Source: Gammaproteobacteria bacterium (GTDB lineage Bacteria; Pseudomonadota; Gammaproteobacteria; Granulosicoccales; Granulosicoccaceae). Taken from it: a stretch of DNA of 5,599 nt. Under the pieces are notes generated by a model, which did no database searches, had not been told where the DNA came from, and saw nothing but the letters and a program-made list of their open reading frames with translations. The DNA lies in assembly GCA_020444765.1 (NCBI GenBank), contig JAGRHW010000247.1, positions 1-5,599 on the forward strand, read 5' to 3'. The position numbers and the translations under genes are program-made. Positions 1 through 5,052 of the stretch are shown piece after piece (position 1 is the first letter of the stretch; every line of letters starts with the position of its first letter).

Positions 1-387
1 CATCCCTTCCTGGTTGAGTGGGGGATTGCCTTCCACGGCGACGATGTAGTTGCCTTTGTACTTTTCGATGGTTTCCTCGACGATGGCTTCGGCCTGATGA
101 CCGGCCGCCGCCATGATGGTGTCGTCGTAGTCCAGCGAGACCATGGAGAGTACGACGTCTTTCGCCAGCGGGTGCGCCGAACGGATAAAGGACTCGGAGC
201 AGCAGGTGCATTCCAGGCCGTGCAGCCAGAGGATGGGTATCCGGGGTTTGGTTTCCATCGCATGGGCGATTTTCGGCACGAAAGCCGGGCCGAGTCCCAG
301 GGCTGTCGCGGTAAGACTGCAGTACTTCAGGAAACTGCGGCGGGTAATTCCCTGGCGGCGCATTACCTCATAAAAGGTTTCTGTCAT
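1..387 (-). CDS. hupS: [NiFe] uptake hydrogenase small subunit, N-terminal part
   Basis: Partial gene: 129 N-terminal codons, running off the left edge in frame. The product is the Fe-S small subunit of a membrane-bound, periplasm-facing H2-oxidising hydrogenase, passing electrons from the NiFe site toward a cytochrome b. Residues 1-43 are a long Tat signal peptide: the twin-arginine motif TRRSFLK is at 15-21, a hydrophobic stretch follows, and AHA at 41-43 is a likely cleavage site. The mature part starts [14 protein letters not shown]. Its proximal-cluster motif is ECTCCSES (C60, C62, C63; C17, C19, C20 in mature numbering), and VEGNPP follows at 118-123. The extra Cys at mature position 19 marks O2-tolerant group 1d enzymes. 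The ATG at 387 is preceded by GGGGAG six bases upstream. The gene diverges from the maturation operon and has its own sigma-54-like promoter. Large-subunit and cytochrome genes are expected beyond the window. Family assignment is very secure; the symbol could equally be hoxK or hyaA. Confidence 0.96.
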   Translation of the reverse strand, partial: MTETFYEVMRRQGITRRSFLKYCSLTATALGLGPAFVPKIAHAMETKPRIPILWLHGLECTCCSESFIRSAHPLAKDVVLSMVSLDYDDTIMAAAGHQAEAIVEETIEKYKGNYIVAVEGNPPLNQEGM

Positions 388-393
388 TTGTTA

Positions 394-399
394 CTCCCC
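394..399 (-). promoter_or_regulatory. Ribosome binding site of hupS
   Basis: The minus strand reads GGGGAG followed by the six-base spacer TAACAA and the ATG of hupS. It is a good Shine-Dalgarno match and fixes the start, which also places the Tat motif at a normal distance from the N-terminus. Confidence 0.75.
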
Positions 400-450
400 A
401 CATCGATTTGTTTGTGGCAATCCCTTGGTGATCGCCTTGTGAGGTCCTTG

Positions 451-467
451 AGCAAAAGCTGTACCAG
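451..467 (-). promoter_or_regulatory. Sigma-54 (-24/-12) promoter for hupS
   Basis: The minus strand reads CTGGTACAGCTTTTGCT, which matches the RpoN consensus YTGGCACRNNNNTTGCW except for T instead of C after the GG. The GG (465-464) and GC (453-452) have the required 12-base offset. Transcription would start near 440, giving a leader of about 52 bases before the hupS ATG. RpoN control of uptake hydrogenase structural genes by HoxA/HupR-type activators is known in several proteobacteria. The site's position and orientation make chance occurrence unlikely, but the start site is not measured. Confidence 0.8.
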
Positions 468-570
468 TGACATTATTTTTATTTAAAACAAATACTTATA
501 ATGTTTTTTTAAAGTGAAATTTTAAAAAAATCAGACTGCTTGTAAGCATCATGATCACCAATTCGATAAG

Positions 571-588
571 CGGCTTACCGGTAAGCCG
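571..588. promoter_or_regulatory. Perfect 18-bp palindrome, probable activator (UAS) site
   Basis: CGGCTTACC is followed immediately by its exact reverse complement GGTAAGCCG, with no spacer. The lack of a loop argues for a dimeric protein binding site and against a terminator hairpin. TAAGC recurs at 543-547 and 567-571, so more half-sites may flank it. The centre is about 140 bases upstream of the predicted hupS start and about 190 upstream of the predicted hupD start, both within the usual range for NtrC-family enhancers. A HoxA/HupR-like regulator is the obvious candidate by context, but the sequence does not name the protein. Confidence 0.55.
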
Positions 589-674
589 ATTACCAGGGAG
601 ATGGATTGAAGCAGGTTTTGTCTGTAATGTTTCTTTCCGTAATAAATAAAAAACGATAAATAACTTTCCGTTTA

Positions 675-694
675 TCAGTGGCCAATTGCACTGA
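675..694. repeat. Inverted repeat TCAGTG-N8-CACTGA
   Basis: Six-base perfect arms at 675-680 and 689-694 flank an eight-base spacer that contains CAATTG. It lies about 90 bases upstream of the predicted hupD transcription start. It could be a second regulator site or a chance repeat; the arms are short and no known operator is recognised. Confidence 0.35.
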
Positions 695-713
695 TTTACC
701 CGAAATTTTTGTT

Positions 714-726
714 TAACTAATTGATT
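714..726 (-). promoter_or_regulatory. IHF binding site upstream of hupD
   Basis: The plus strand TAACTAATTGATT is the reverse complement of an exact match to the IHF consensus WATCAANNNNTTR. It sits about 20 bases upstream of the -24 GG of the hupD promoter and between that promoter and the palindrome, in AT-rich DNA. This is the classical place for IHF to bend DNA so that a distant activator meets sigma-54 polymerase. The consensus is degenerate and the DNA is AT-rich, so support comes mainly from position. Confidence 0.5.
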
Positions 727-745
727 ATTAAAGATAATTTCCGCA

Positions 746-761
746 TGGCATTGGTTTTGCG
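746..761 (+). promoter_or_regulatory. Sigma-54 (-24/-12) promoter for the hupD operon
   Basis: TGGCATTGGTTTTGCG resembles the RpoN consensus TGGCACRNNNNTTGCW with the correct 12-base offset between GG (747-748) and GC (759-760). It differs at three less critical positions: T for C, T for R and a final G for W. Transcription would begin near 772, about 94 bases before hupD. It is weaker than the hupS-side element, but the orientation and the nearby IHF site support it. Confidence 0.6.
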
Positions 762-865
762 ATAACAGCTGAAACTTGCACCAATATGGTGATCGTCCTG
801 AGGCATCAGCCCGTCGATCGTCATGTTGAATCGCTTACAACCACGACCGGCGGGCGCAAAAGACG

Positions 866-1567
866 ATGAATCCTCCATCCCGGCAGATCCTGATTCTTGG
901 TATTGGCAATGTCCTCTGGGCGGACGAAGGTTTTGGTGTCCGCTGTGTCGAAGCCTTACACCGCCAGTATGTTTTTGCTGAAAATGTCCACCTGATGGAC
1001 GGTGGAACCCAGGGCATTTATCTGGTTCAGCATGTCCAGGCAGCCGATGTCCTGGTCGTTTTTGATGCGATCGATTACGGGCTCGAGGGCGGGACACTAA
1101 AACTGATTCAGGATGACGACGTACCCAGTTTTATGGGGGCGAAGAAAATGAGTCTGCACCAGACCGGTTTTCAGGAAGTTCTCTCCATGTCGCAACTGCT
1201 CGGCGATTACCCGCGACATCTGCTGCTGGTTGGCGTGCAGCCGGTGGAGCTGGAGGATTACGGCGGCAGTCTGCGGCCGGCGGTCAAGGCGCAAATCCAG
1301 CCGGCGATAGCCGCGGCGATCGATTATCTGGACAAGCTGGGCATCCCGGCGCAGAAGCGCGAACAAGCCCTGCCGGCTGGCGAAGGGCTGTCACCGCCGG
1401 CGCTGGATATCCATGCCTACGAGGCAGAGCGGCCTGCAACCGAAACGGCCTGGCGACTCGGTGATCCACGCGTCCTGCAGGACCCCGCTGTCCGCTTCGA
1501 ACCCAAGCCTGTCGACCTGGGTGAAAATCCGCGCAGCTTTCATGTCGATAGCCGGAGGGACGACTGA
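866..1567 (+). CDS. hupD: Hydrogenase maturation endopeptidase HupD
   Basis: The 233-residue product is a HybD/HupD-family (peptidase M52) endopeptidase. This family removes the C-terminal tail of the hydrogenase large subunit after nickel insertion, in the cytoplasm. The N-terminal strand and glycine motif ILILGIGNVLWADEGFGVR lies at 8-26. By alignment with E. coli HybD, the nickel-sensing ligands are E21, D67 (in VVFDAIDYG) and H98 (in MSLHQTGF), and all are present. The catalytic-like fold ends near residue 172. About 60 further residues follow that HybD lacks; part (DIHAYEAERP around 187-196) resembles tails I recall in Hup-type homologues. The ATG at 866 is the only in-frame start, since an in-frame stop lies at 827-829. 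Its Shine-Dalgarno sequence is poor. It is the first gene of the operon and overlaps hupF by one base (TGATG). Confidence 0.93.
   Translation: MNPPSRQILILGIGNVLWADEGFGVRCVEALHRQYVFAENVHLMDGGTQGIYLVQHVQAADVLVVFDAIDYGLEGGTLKLIQDDDVPSFMGAKKMSLHQTGFQEVLSMSQLLGDYPRHLLLVGVQPVELEDYGGSLRPAVKAQIQPAIAAAIDYLDKLGIPAQKREQALPAGEGLSPPALDIHAYEAERPATETAWRLGDPRVLQDPAVRFEPKPVDLGENPRSFHVDSRRDD
1554..1559 (+). promoter_or_regulatory. Ribosome binding site of hupF
   Basis: GGAGGG lies inside the end of hupD, seven bases before the hupF ATG. It supports the start at 1567 and independent re-initiation in addition to stop-start coupling. Confidence 0.65.
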
Positions 1568-1896
1568 TGTGTATCGGCATTCCCATGCAGGTGCTGAGCT
1601 GTGATGGTCTGACCGCCGAATGCGATGACGGCCGGACAAGCCGGCAAGTCGACCTCGCGCTGGTCGGCGAGCAGCCGCCCGGCACCTGGCTGCTGGTGTT
1701 TCTGGGCGCGGCTCGCGAGGTGCTGGACGAGACCGCCGTCGAACAAATACGCAATGCCCTCGATGCCGTTGCCACCGTCATGCAGGGCGGCACGGCCATC
1801 GACCATCTGTTTGCGGATCTTATCGACCGTGAACCCCGTTTACCCCCACATTTGCAGGCCCAGGTGAAAACTACCGGAGGAGACACGACAGCATGA
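1567..1896 (+). CDS. hupF: HypC/HupF-family hydrogenase chaperone
   Basis: The 109-residue product begins MCIGIPMQV, the hallmark N-terminus of HypC/HupF/HybG proteins. In HypC the cysteine after the removed Met binds the Fe(CN)2CO precursor and the large subunit. The small beta-barrel core covers about residues 1-50 (VDLALVG at 28-34, WLLVFLGAARE at 41-51). A helical C-terminal part follows (EQIRNALDAV), and the tail is longer than in HypC. The HypC histidine in the VHVGF strand appears replaced by F45. HupF is a hydrogenase-specific HypC paralogue, found in clusters of the hupGHIJK type, that works with HupK and stabilises the large subunit in oxygen; this role comes from family knowledge. 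A true hypC is expected in the downstream hyp genes. It overlaps hupG by ATGA. Confidence 0.92.
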   Translation: MCIGIPMQVLSCDGLTAECDDGRTSRQVDLALVGEQPPGTWLLVFLGAAREVLDETAVEQIRNALDAVATVMQGGTAIDHLFADLIDREPRLPPHLQAQVKTTGGDTTA

Positions 1897-2315
1897 CTCA
1901 CCCCTTGATTGAACGGCTTATCAACGAGTTCGATTATCCTTTGCTGGACGCAGACAATTACGATGAGGCCGTCGCTGGCGGAACGATCGCTCTGTTTTTT
2001 ACCGAAGACCCGGCGCGTTTCCCTGAAACGCTGGATCTTGCCGTGGTGTTGCCCGAGCTGGTTCAGGCCTTCGAGGGTCGGTTCACCGCCGCGGTGGTGG
2101 ACAGAAGTCTGGAAAAATCCCTGCAGCAAACGTTCAACTTTCGGGTCTGGCCGGCGCTGGTTTTTCTGCGTGACGGGCAATACCTGGGGGCGCTGACGAG
2201 AATTTGCGACTGGCAGGATTATCTGCTGGAAATCCCCGAAATTCTTGACAGTAAAGCAGGCCGCAATCCGGGGCTGGGTATTCCCGTGGTCACCGAGCAG
2301 AGAGACGCGCTATGA
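1893..2315 (+). CDS. hupG: HupG/HyaE-family hydrogenase accessory protein
   Basis: The 140-residue product belongs to the HyaE/HupG/HoxO family, thioredoxin-fold proteins without the redox CxxC. At the expected active-site strand the protein reads IALFFTEDP (32-40), with no cysteines. The later thioredoxin-like segment RVWPALVFLRDG (84-95) carries the equivalent of the cis-proline. The only cysteine is C105. Family members bind the small-subunit Tat signal peptide and act as chaperones or proofreading factors before export. The cytoplasmic location is supported by absence of a signal peptide. The start at 1893 overlaps the hupF stop by ATGA and has GGAGGAGA about ten bases upstream (1876-1883). 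It also overlaps hupH by ATGA, and its product is expected to act alongside HupH, HupI and HupJ. Confidence 0.9.
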   Translation: MTHPLIERLINEFDYPLLDADNYDEAVAGGTIALFFTEDPARFPETLDLAVVLPELVQAFEGRFTAAVVDRSLEKSLQQTFNFRVWPALVFLRDGQYLGALTRICDWQDYLLEIPEILDSKAGRNPGLGIPVVTEQRDAL

Positions 2316-3160
2316 AAAACATTCCCATCCCGATCGTAGCAATCGGTCCCGGATCGCAGGCAAGCGAAGACGACGAAATGGCCATCCTCAATCTGCCGTC
2401 CGGCATGGCGACTTTTCATCAGCCTATTTTGCCTGAGCCTGAAGATGTCGAGGCGCTGGAGCGTGCACGGGAGGTTCTCGAAGCCACGCTGGCGGCGCTG
2501 CGGACTTATCGTTGCGGCGATAAACCAAAAGTCATCGAGCTGGCCGGCGTGGATGCCGACAACATCGACCTGATCAACCAGGCCATGGGTGAAGGCGAAG
2601 TGAGCGCCCGGCTCGAAGGTGACGGTCCGGTTCTGGCGCAGGAGTCCGTGCTGGCCGGGGTCTGGCGTGTGCAATACCTCGACCAGTGGCAACAGGTCGT
2701 CCGGGATACCCTGGAAGTCGCCGACATTCCGCATTTCGTCCGCCAGCCCCCGAACACCTGCAAAGCGCTGGATCTCGATTTTGACGGGCATCCGCTGGCT
2801 TCGGGTAATGCGCCTTCGCTGCTGGCTGAAATCCGTGATGCGCAACAAGCCTGGCAGCCTGGCGACGACGCGCACGTCATCAATCTGAGCCTGTTGCCGG
2901 TCAGCGAAGAGGAGCTGGCATTACTGGGCGAGCGGATCGGTGTCGGCGAGGTCACGCTGCTGTCACGTGGTTATGGCAATTGCCGTATCGGCAGTACCCG
3001 CTTGCGGCATGTCTGGTGGATCAAGTTTTATAATTCGGAAGACCGCATGATTCTGAATACGGTTGAGATCAGTGACGTTCCCGCCGTCGCGCTGGCTGCC
3101 CAGGAAGATATAGACGACAGCGCCGTGCGGCTGGACGAGATTCTGGAGCTGTACCGGTGA
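2312..3160 (+). CDS. hupH: HupH/HyaF-family hydrogenase expression/formation protein
   Basis: The 282-residue product matches the HyaF/HupH/HoxQ family. The N-terminal region has the typical IPIVAIGPGSQ (6-16) and LNLPSGMATF (26-35) segments. The C-terminal half holds the conserved block LLSRGYGNCRI (about 216-226), followed by VWWIKFYNSEDRMILNTVEI and a DVPAVALAAQEDIDDSAVRL tail-side motif, which is the most diagnostic part of the family. The precise biochemistry is not established. Genetics place these proteins in maturation of the hydrogenase, with proposed roles in small-subunit assembly with HupG, HupI and HupJ. No signal peptide, membrane segment or known catalytic motif is visible. The ATG overlaps the hupG stop (ATGA), and the gene ends in GTGA, shared with hupI. 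The length is normal for the family. Confidence 0.92.
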   Translation: MKNIPIPIVAIGPGSQASEDDEMAILNLPSGMATFHQPILPEPEDVEALERAREVLEATLAALRTYRCGDKPKVIELAGVDADNIDLINQAMGEGEVSARLEGDGPVLAQESVLAGVWRVQYLDQWQQVVRDTLEVADIPHFVRQPPNTCKALDLDFDGHPLASGNAPSLLAEIRDAQQAWQPGDDAHVINLSLLPVSEEELALLGERIGVGEVTLLSRGYGNCRIGSTRLRHVWWIKFYNSEDRMILNTVEISDVPAVALAAQEDIDDSAVRLDEILELYR

Positions 3161-3375
3161 CAACCTTTGAAGGGTCCTTTCTGGGGGATACGGACAAACT
3201 GGCCGATGACGCCCGCATGGAATGCAAGATCTGCTGGCATGTCTACGATCCGCAAACCGGTGACGAGTACTGGCAGGTTCCACCGGGCACGCCGTTTTCC
3301 GCGTTACCGGATTACTGGCGTTGTCCGGAATGCGACGGAGAAAAAGACCAGTTCATGGTGTTGGCAGATGCTTGA
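3157..3375 (+). CDS. hupI: Rubredoxin-type protein HupI
   Basis: The 72-residue product is a rubredoxin-like protein with one expected Fe(Cys)4 site. The ligands are C23/C26 (CKICWHVYDP) and C56/C59 (WRCPECD). The aromatic and proline core (W39, PPGTPF, LPDYW) is typical. Unlike electron-carrier rubredoxins, the residue after C26 is Trp and the residue after C59 is Asp, as I recall for HupI/HoxR proteins. An N-terminal FEGSFLGD segment also fits this subfamily and supports the GTG start at 3157, which overlaps the hupH stop as GTGA; the next Met (residue 21) would remove this segment. GGAG lies eight bases before the GTG. HupI/HoxR proteins aid hydrogenase maturation or small-subunit cluster assembly in oxygen. 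The gene overlaps hupJ by eight bases. Confidence 0.95.
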   Translation: MTTFEGSFLGDTDKLADDARMECKICWHVYDPQTGDEYWQVPPGTPFSALPDYWRCPECDGEKDQFMVLADA

Positions 3376-3946
3376 GCATCCTGATCCGCGCTGTGCCGCG
3401 CTGGAGGCGTGTTTTAATCATATTCTGCGGACCCGCATGCAGGGGTTGCCGATTCTCAATCCGGCCTTACAAGTCCAGGCGGTCGGTTTTCGAGACTGGG
3501 ACAATTACCGGTTCGGGGTGCTGGTAACGCCCTGGTTTATGAGCCTGATGTTGCTGCCGCAGGTGGAGGCAACCAATGAACTGACCGTGGGCAGCAAACG
3601 GACATTTGTCTTTCCTTCCGGACGTTATGCGTTTATTGCCGGCATGGAGGAACCGATAGGGCGGTATTTCTCCTGTTCGCTGATTTCTCCGGTATTTGAA
3701 CTGGATTCGCAGCAACAGGCGGTGGAGGTCGCGGTCGAATCGCTCAATCTGGTCATGGATCAGGATTGTCAGGATGAATCCGGCTGGTCTGAGGCCGAGT
3801 TGCTCGAAACCCACTGGCAGGATCTGTTACCCGTGGAAGAAGCCGGGGATGAACAGCTACGGCCGTCCCGACTCAGGCAATCGGTCTCCCGTCGTGATCT
3901 GCTGCGCGGACAACTGCTCAGCGCCGGGGAGAAAGTGCCGGGATGA
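3368..3946 (+). CDS. hupJ: HybE-family hydrogenase assembly chaperone HupJ
   Basis: The 192-residue product resembles HybE/HupJ/HoxT chaperones, which bind the small-subunit precursor and co-ordinate assembly with Tat export. The core signature is NPALQVQAVGFRDWDNYRFG (31-50), LVTPWFMSLMLLP (52-64) and KRTFVFPSGRYAFI (77-90). The C-terminal tail has SRRDLLRG at 174-181, which resembles a twin-arginine motif (compare TRRSFLK in HupS). The start is ATG 3368, inside the end of hupI, because the reading frame upstream of it has no HybE similarity and lies under hupI; the overlap is eight bases. No clear Shine-Dalgarno sequence precedes it, so translation is probably coupled. The product is slightly longer than HybE (about 160 residues) owing to the tail. 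The gene overlaps hupK by ATGA. Confidence 0.9.
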   Translation: MLEHPDPRCAALEACFNHILRTRMQGLPILNPALQVQAVGFRDWDNYRFGVLVTPWFMSLMLLPQVEATNELTVGSKRTFVFPSGRYAFIAGMEEPIGRYFSCSLISPVFELDSQQQAVEVAVESLNLVMDQDCQDESGWSEAELLETHWQDLLPVEEAGDEQLRPSRLRQSVSRRDLLRGQLLSAGEKVPG

Positions 3947-5052
3947 GTCCGGAAGGTCGCCTGCATTTTTATCTGGAAGGCGGCGCCTCAGGGCTGAGCG
4001 TTCGGCTGGACTCCGAGCGGCCGGTGGATGCCTGCCGGGTGTTCGAGGGTAAACCGGTGGCCGACGTGCTTGAGATGATGCCGTTGTTGTTCAATATTTG
4101 CGGACAGGCCCAGTCGGTTACCGCTATCCGCGCCATTGAAAGCGCCCGGCAGACACCGGCAGCAGTGGCTGTCGAACGGCAGCGGGATATACTGGTGGCG
4201 CTGGAAAGTCTGCGTGAGCACCTGTGGCGATTCCTGATCAGCTGGCCGGCGCTTTGCGGTCTGGCTCCGCAGACCGACAAGCTGGCTGGCATTCATCAAC
4301 GGATGATGGCTCTGCAGACCGCGCTGAATCCCGGCCGATGTCTGACGACGAAACCCGGGCTGGAGCAGACTCCGCTGACCGGCGATGCGCTGCTGCAGGA
4401 CTGGCAGACTGTCAACTCGGCCATAGGCTCGGTCATAAAGACAGGGGCCGGCGGGGATCACGCCGAGACCTTTCCCTGGCTTTGGCCTCTGACCGATCCC
4501 GTCGGGTTTAATACCGGCGAGCTGTCCATGAAGGCGCTGCCTGAACTTGCCGAAGACCGGCTCGCACAGGCTTTTGCCAGCCAGGAGGATTTTGCGGCGC
4601 GCCCACAGCTCGATGGAGAGGTGTTCGAGACCGGCCCCTGGGCGAGACAGCGAAATCACCCGGCACTGACCAGGGTCAAAGAACAATACGGGCTGGGTAT
4701 TTATACCCGGCTCGTGGCAAGATTAGTCGAGATCGCCGGCTTGCAGGCACAGGTCACGCAGATTCTGCAGGGCGAACAAACAGAGACCGGACAACGGGCG
4801 GGGCTGGGTATCGCTCAGCTCGAAGCAGTACGTGGCCGGCTGATACATGCGGTCGGACTCGACGGTGACCGCATCAGCCGTTACCGGATACTCGCGCCGA
4901 CGGAGTGGAATTTCCATCCGCAGGGTATCGCCATGCGACTGCTGGCCAGTCTGGATACCGGGCCCGGACTGAAAAACCGCGCGGAGTGGGTTATTCAGGC
5001 CATCGATCCCTGTGTCGGTTACGATATTCATCTTGACGAGGCGCTTTGCTGA
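3943..5052 (+). CDS. hupK: HupK, large-subunit-like scaffold protein
   Basis: The 369-residue product is a distant, degenerate relative of the [NiFe] large subunit. The L1-like site reads NICGQAQSVT (51-60) in place of RxCGxCxxxH: C53 is kept, and the second Cys and the His are replaced by A56 and T60. The C-terminal L2-like site reads DPCVGYDIH (355-363): C357 and H363 remain, and the second Cys is Y360. The internal segment VRGRLIHAV (296-304) and APTEWNFHPQG (318-328) match the large-subunit core. Only six residues follow the final His, so there is no cleavable tail. HupK proteins are proposed to act as a scaffold for Fe(CN)2CO assembly, with HupF/HypC. It is cytoplasmic, with no signal peptide. 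The ATG overlaps the hupJ stop (ATGA) and follows GGGGAGA (3926-3932). It overlaps hypA as TGATG. Confidence 0.9.
   Translation: MSPEGRLHFYLEGGASGLSVRLDSERPVDACRVFEGKPVADVLEMMPLLFNICGQAQSVTAIRAIESARQTPAAVAVERQRDILVALESLREHLWRFLISWPALCGLAPQTDKLAGIHQRMMALQTALNPGRCLTTKPGLEQTPLTGDALLQDWQTVNSAIGSVIKTGAGGDHAETFPWLWPLTDPVGFNTGELSMKALPELAEDRLAQAFASQEDFAARPQLDGEVFETGPWARQRNHPALTRVKEQYGLGIYTRLVARLVEIAGLQAQVTQILQGEQTETGQRAGLGIAQLEAVRGRLIHAVGLDGDRISRYRILAPTEWNFHPQGIAMRLLASLDTGPGLKNRAEWVIQAIDPCVGYDIHLDEALC

Larger units (their letters stand above)
388..865. other. Divergent hupS-hupD regulatory region
   Basis: This 478-base gap between the divergent hupS and hupD starts is clearly more AT-rich than the flanking genes, especially 470-540 and 640-740. 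I see no conserved protein-coding gene, tRNA or transposon end in it. It contains two outward-facing -24/-12 elements, an 18-bp palindrome, an IHF consensus match and a weaker inverted repeat, each listed separately. A 27-codon reading frame at 786-869 ends on the hupD start codon. The architecture resembles known sigma-54-dependent hydrogenase promoters with distant activator sites and IHF-assisted bending; that comparison is inference. Confidence 0.8.

Noticed and set aside
415..429. TGGCAATCCCTTGGT as a plus-strand sigma-54 element
   Set aside because: The spacing is one base too short, the -12 part is TTGG and not TTGC, and no gene lies at a suitable distance downstream on that strand.
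97..486. Plus-strand reading frame of 129 codons opposite hupS
   Set aside because: It is a shadow of hupS, which has a Tat signal and the ECTCCSES motif on the minus strand; the translated plus-strand protein has no recognisable features.
497..502. TATAAT as a sigma-70 -10 box
   Set aside because: It is in a very AT-rich tract with no -35 TTGACA-like hexamer at 16-18 bases upstream, so chance occurrence is likely.
571..588. The palindrome as a transcription terminator
   Set aside because: It has no loop, no following T-run, and lies between two divergent gene starts where no transcript is expected to end.
1284..2180. Minus-strand reading frame of 298 codons opposite hupD, hupF and hupG
   Set aside because: Long only because the GC-rich opposite strand lacks stops; it spans three recognisable genes and shows no family motif.
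3167..3367. Upstream extension of the hupJ reading frame, giving a 259-residue protein
   Set aside because: This part lies in another frame under hupI, a clear rubredoxin, and is compositionally odd (many Arg, Trp, Thr). HybE-like sequence begins just after the ATG at 3368.
3988..4686. Minus-strand reading frame of 232 codons opposite hupK
   Set aside because: Antisense shadow of hupK with no domain or start-site support.
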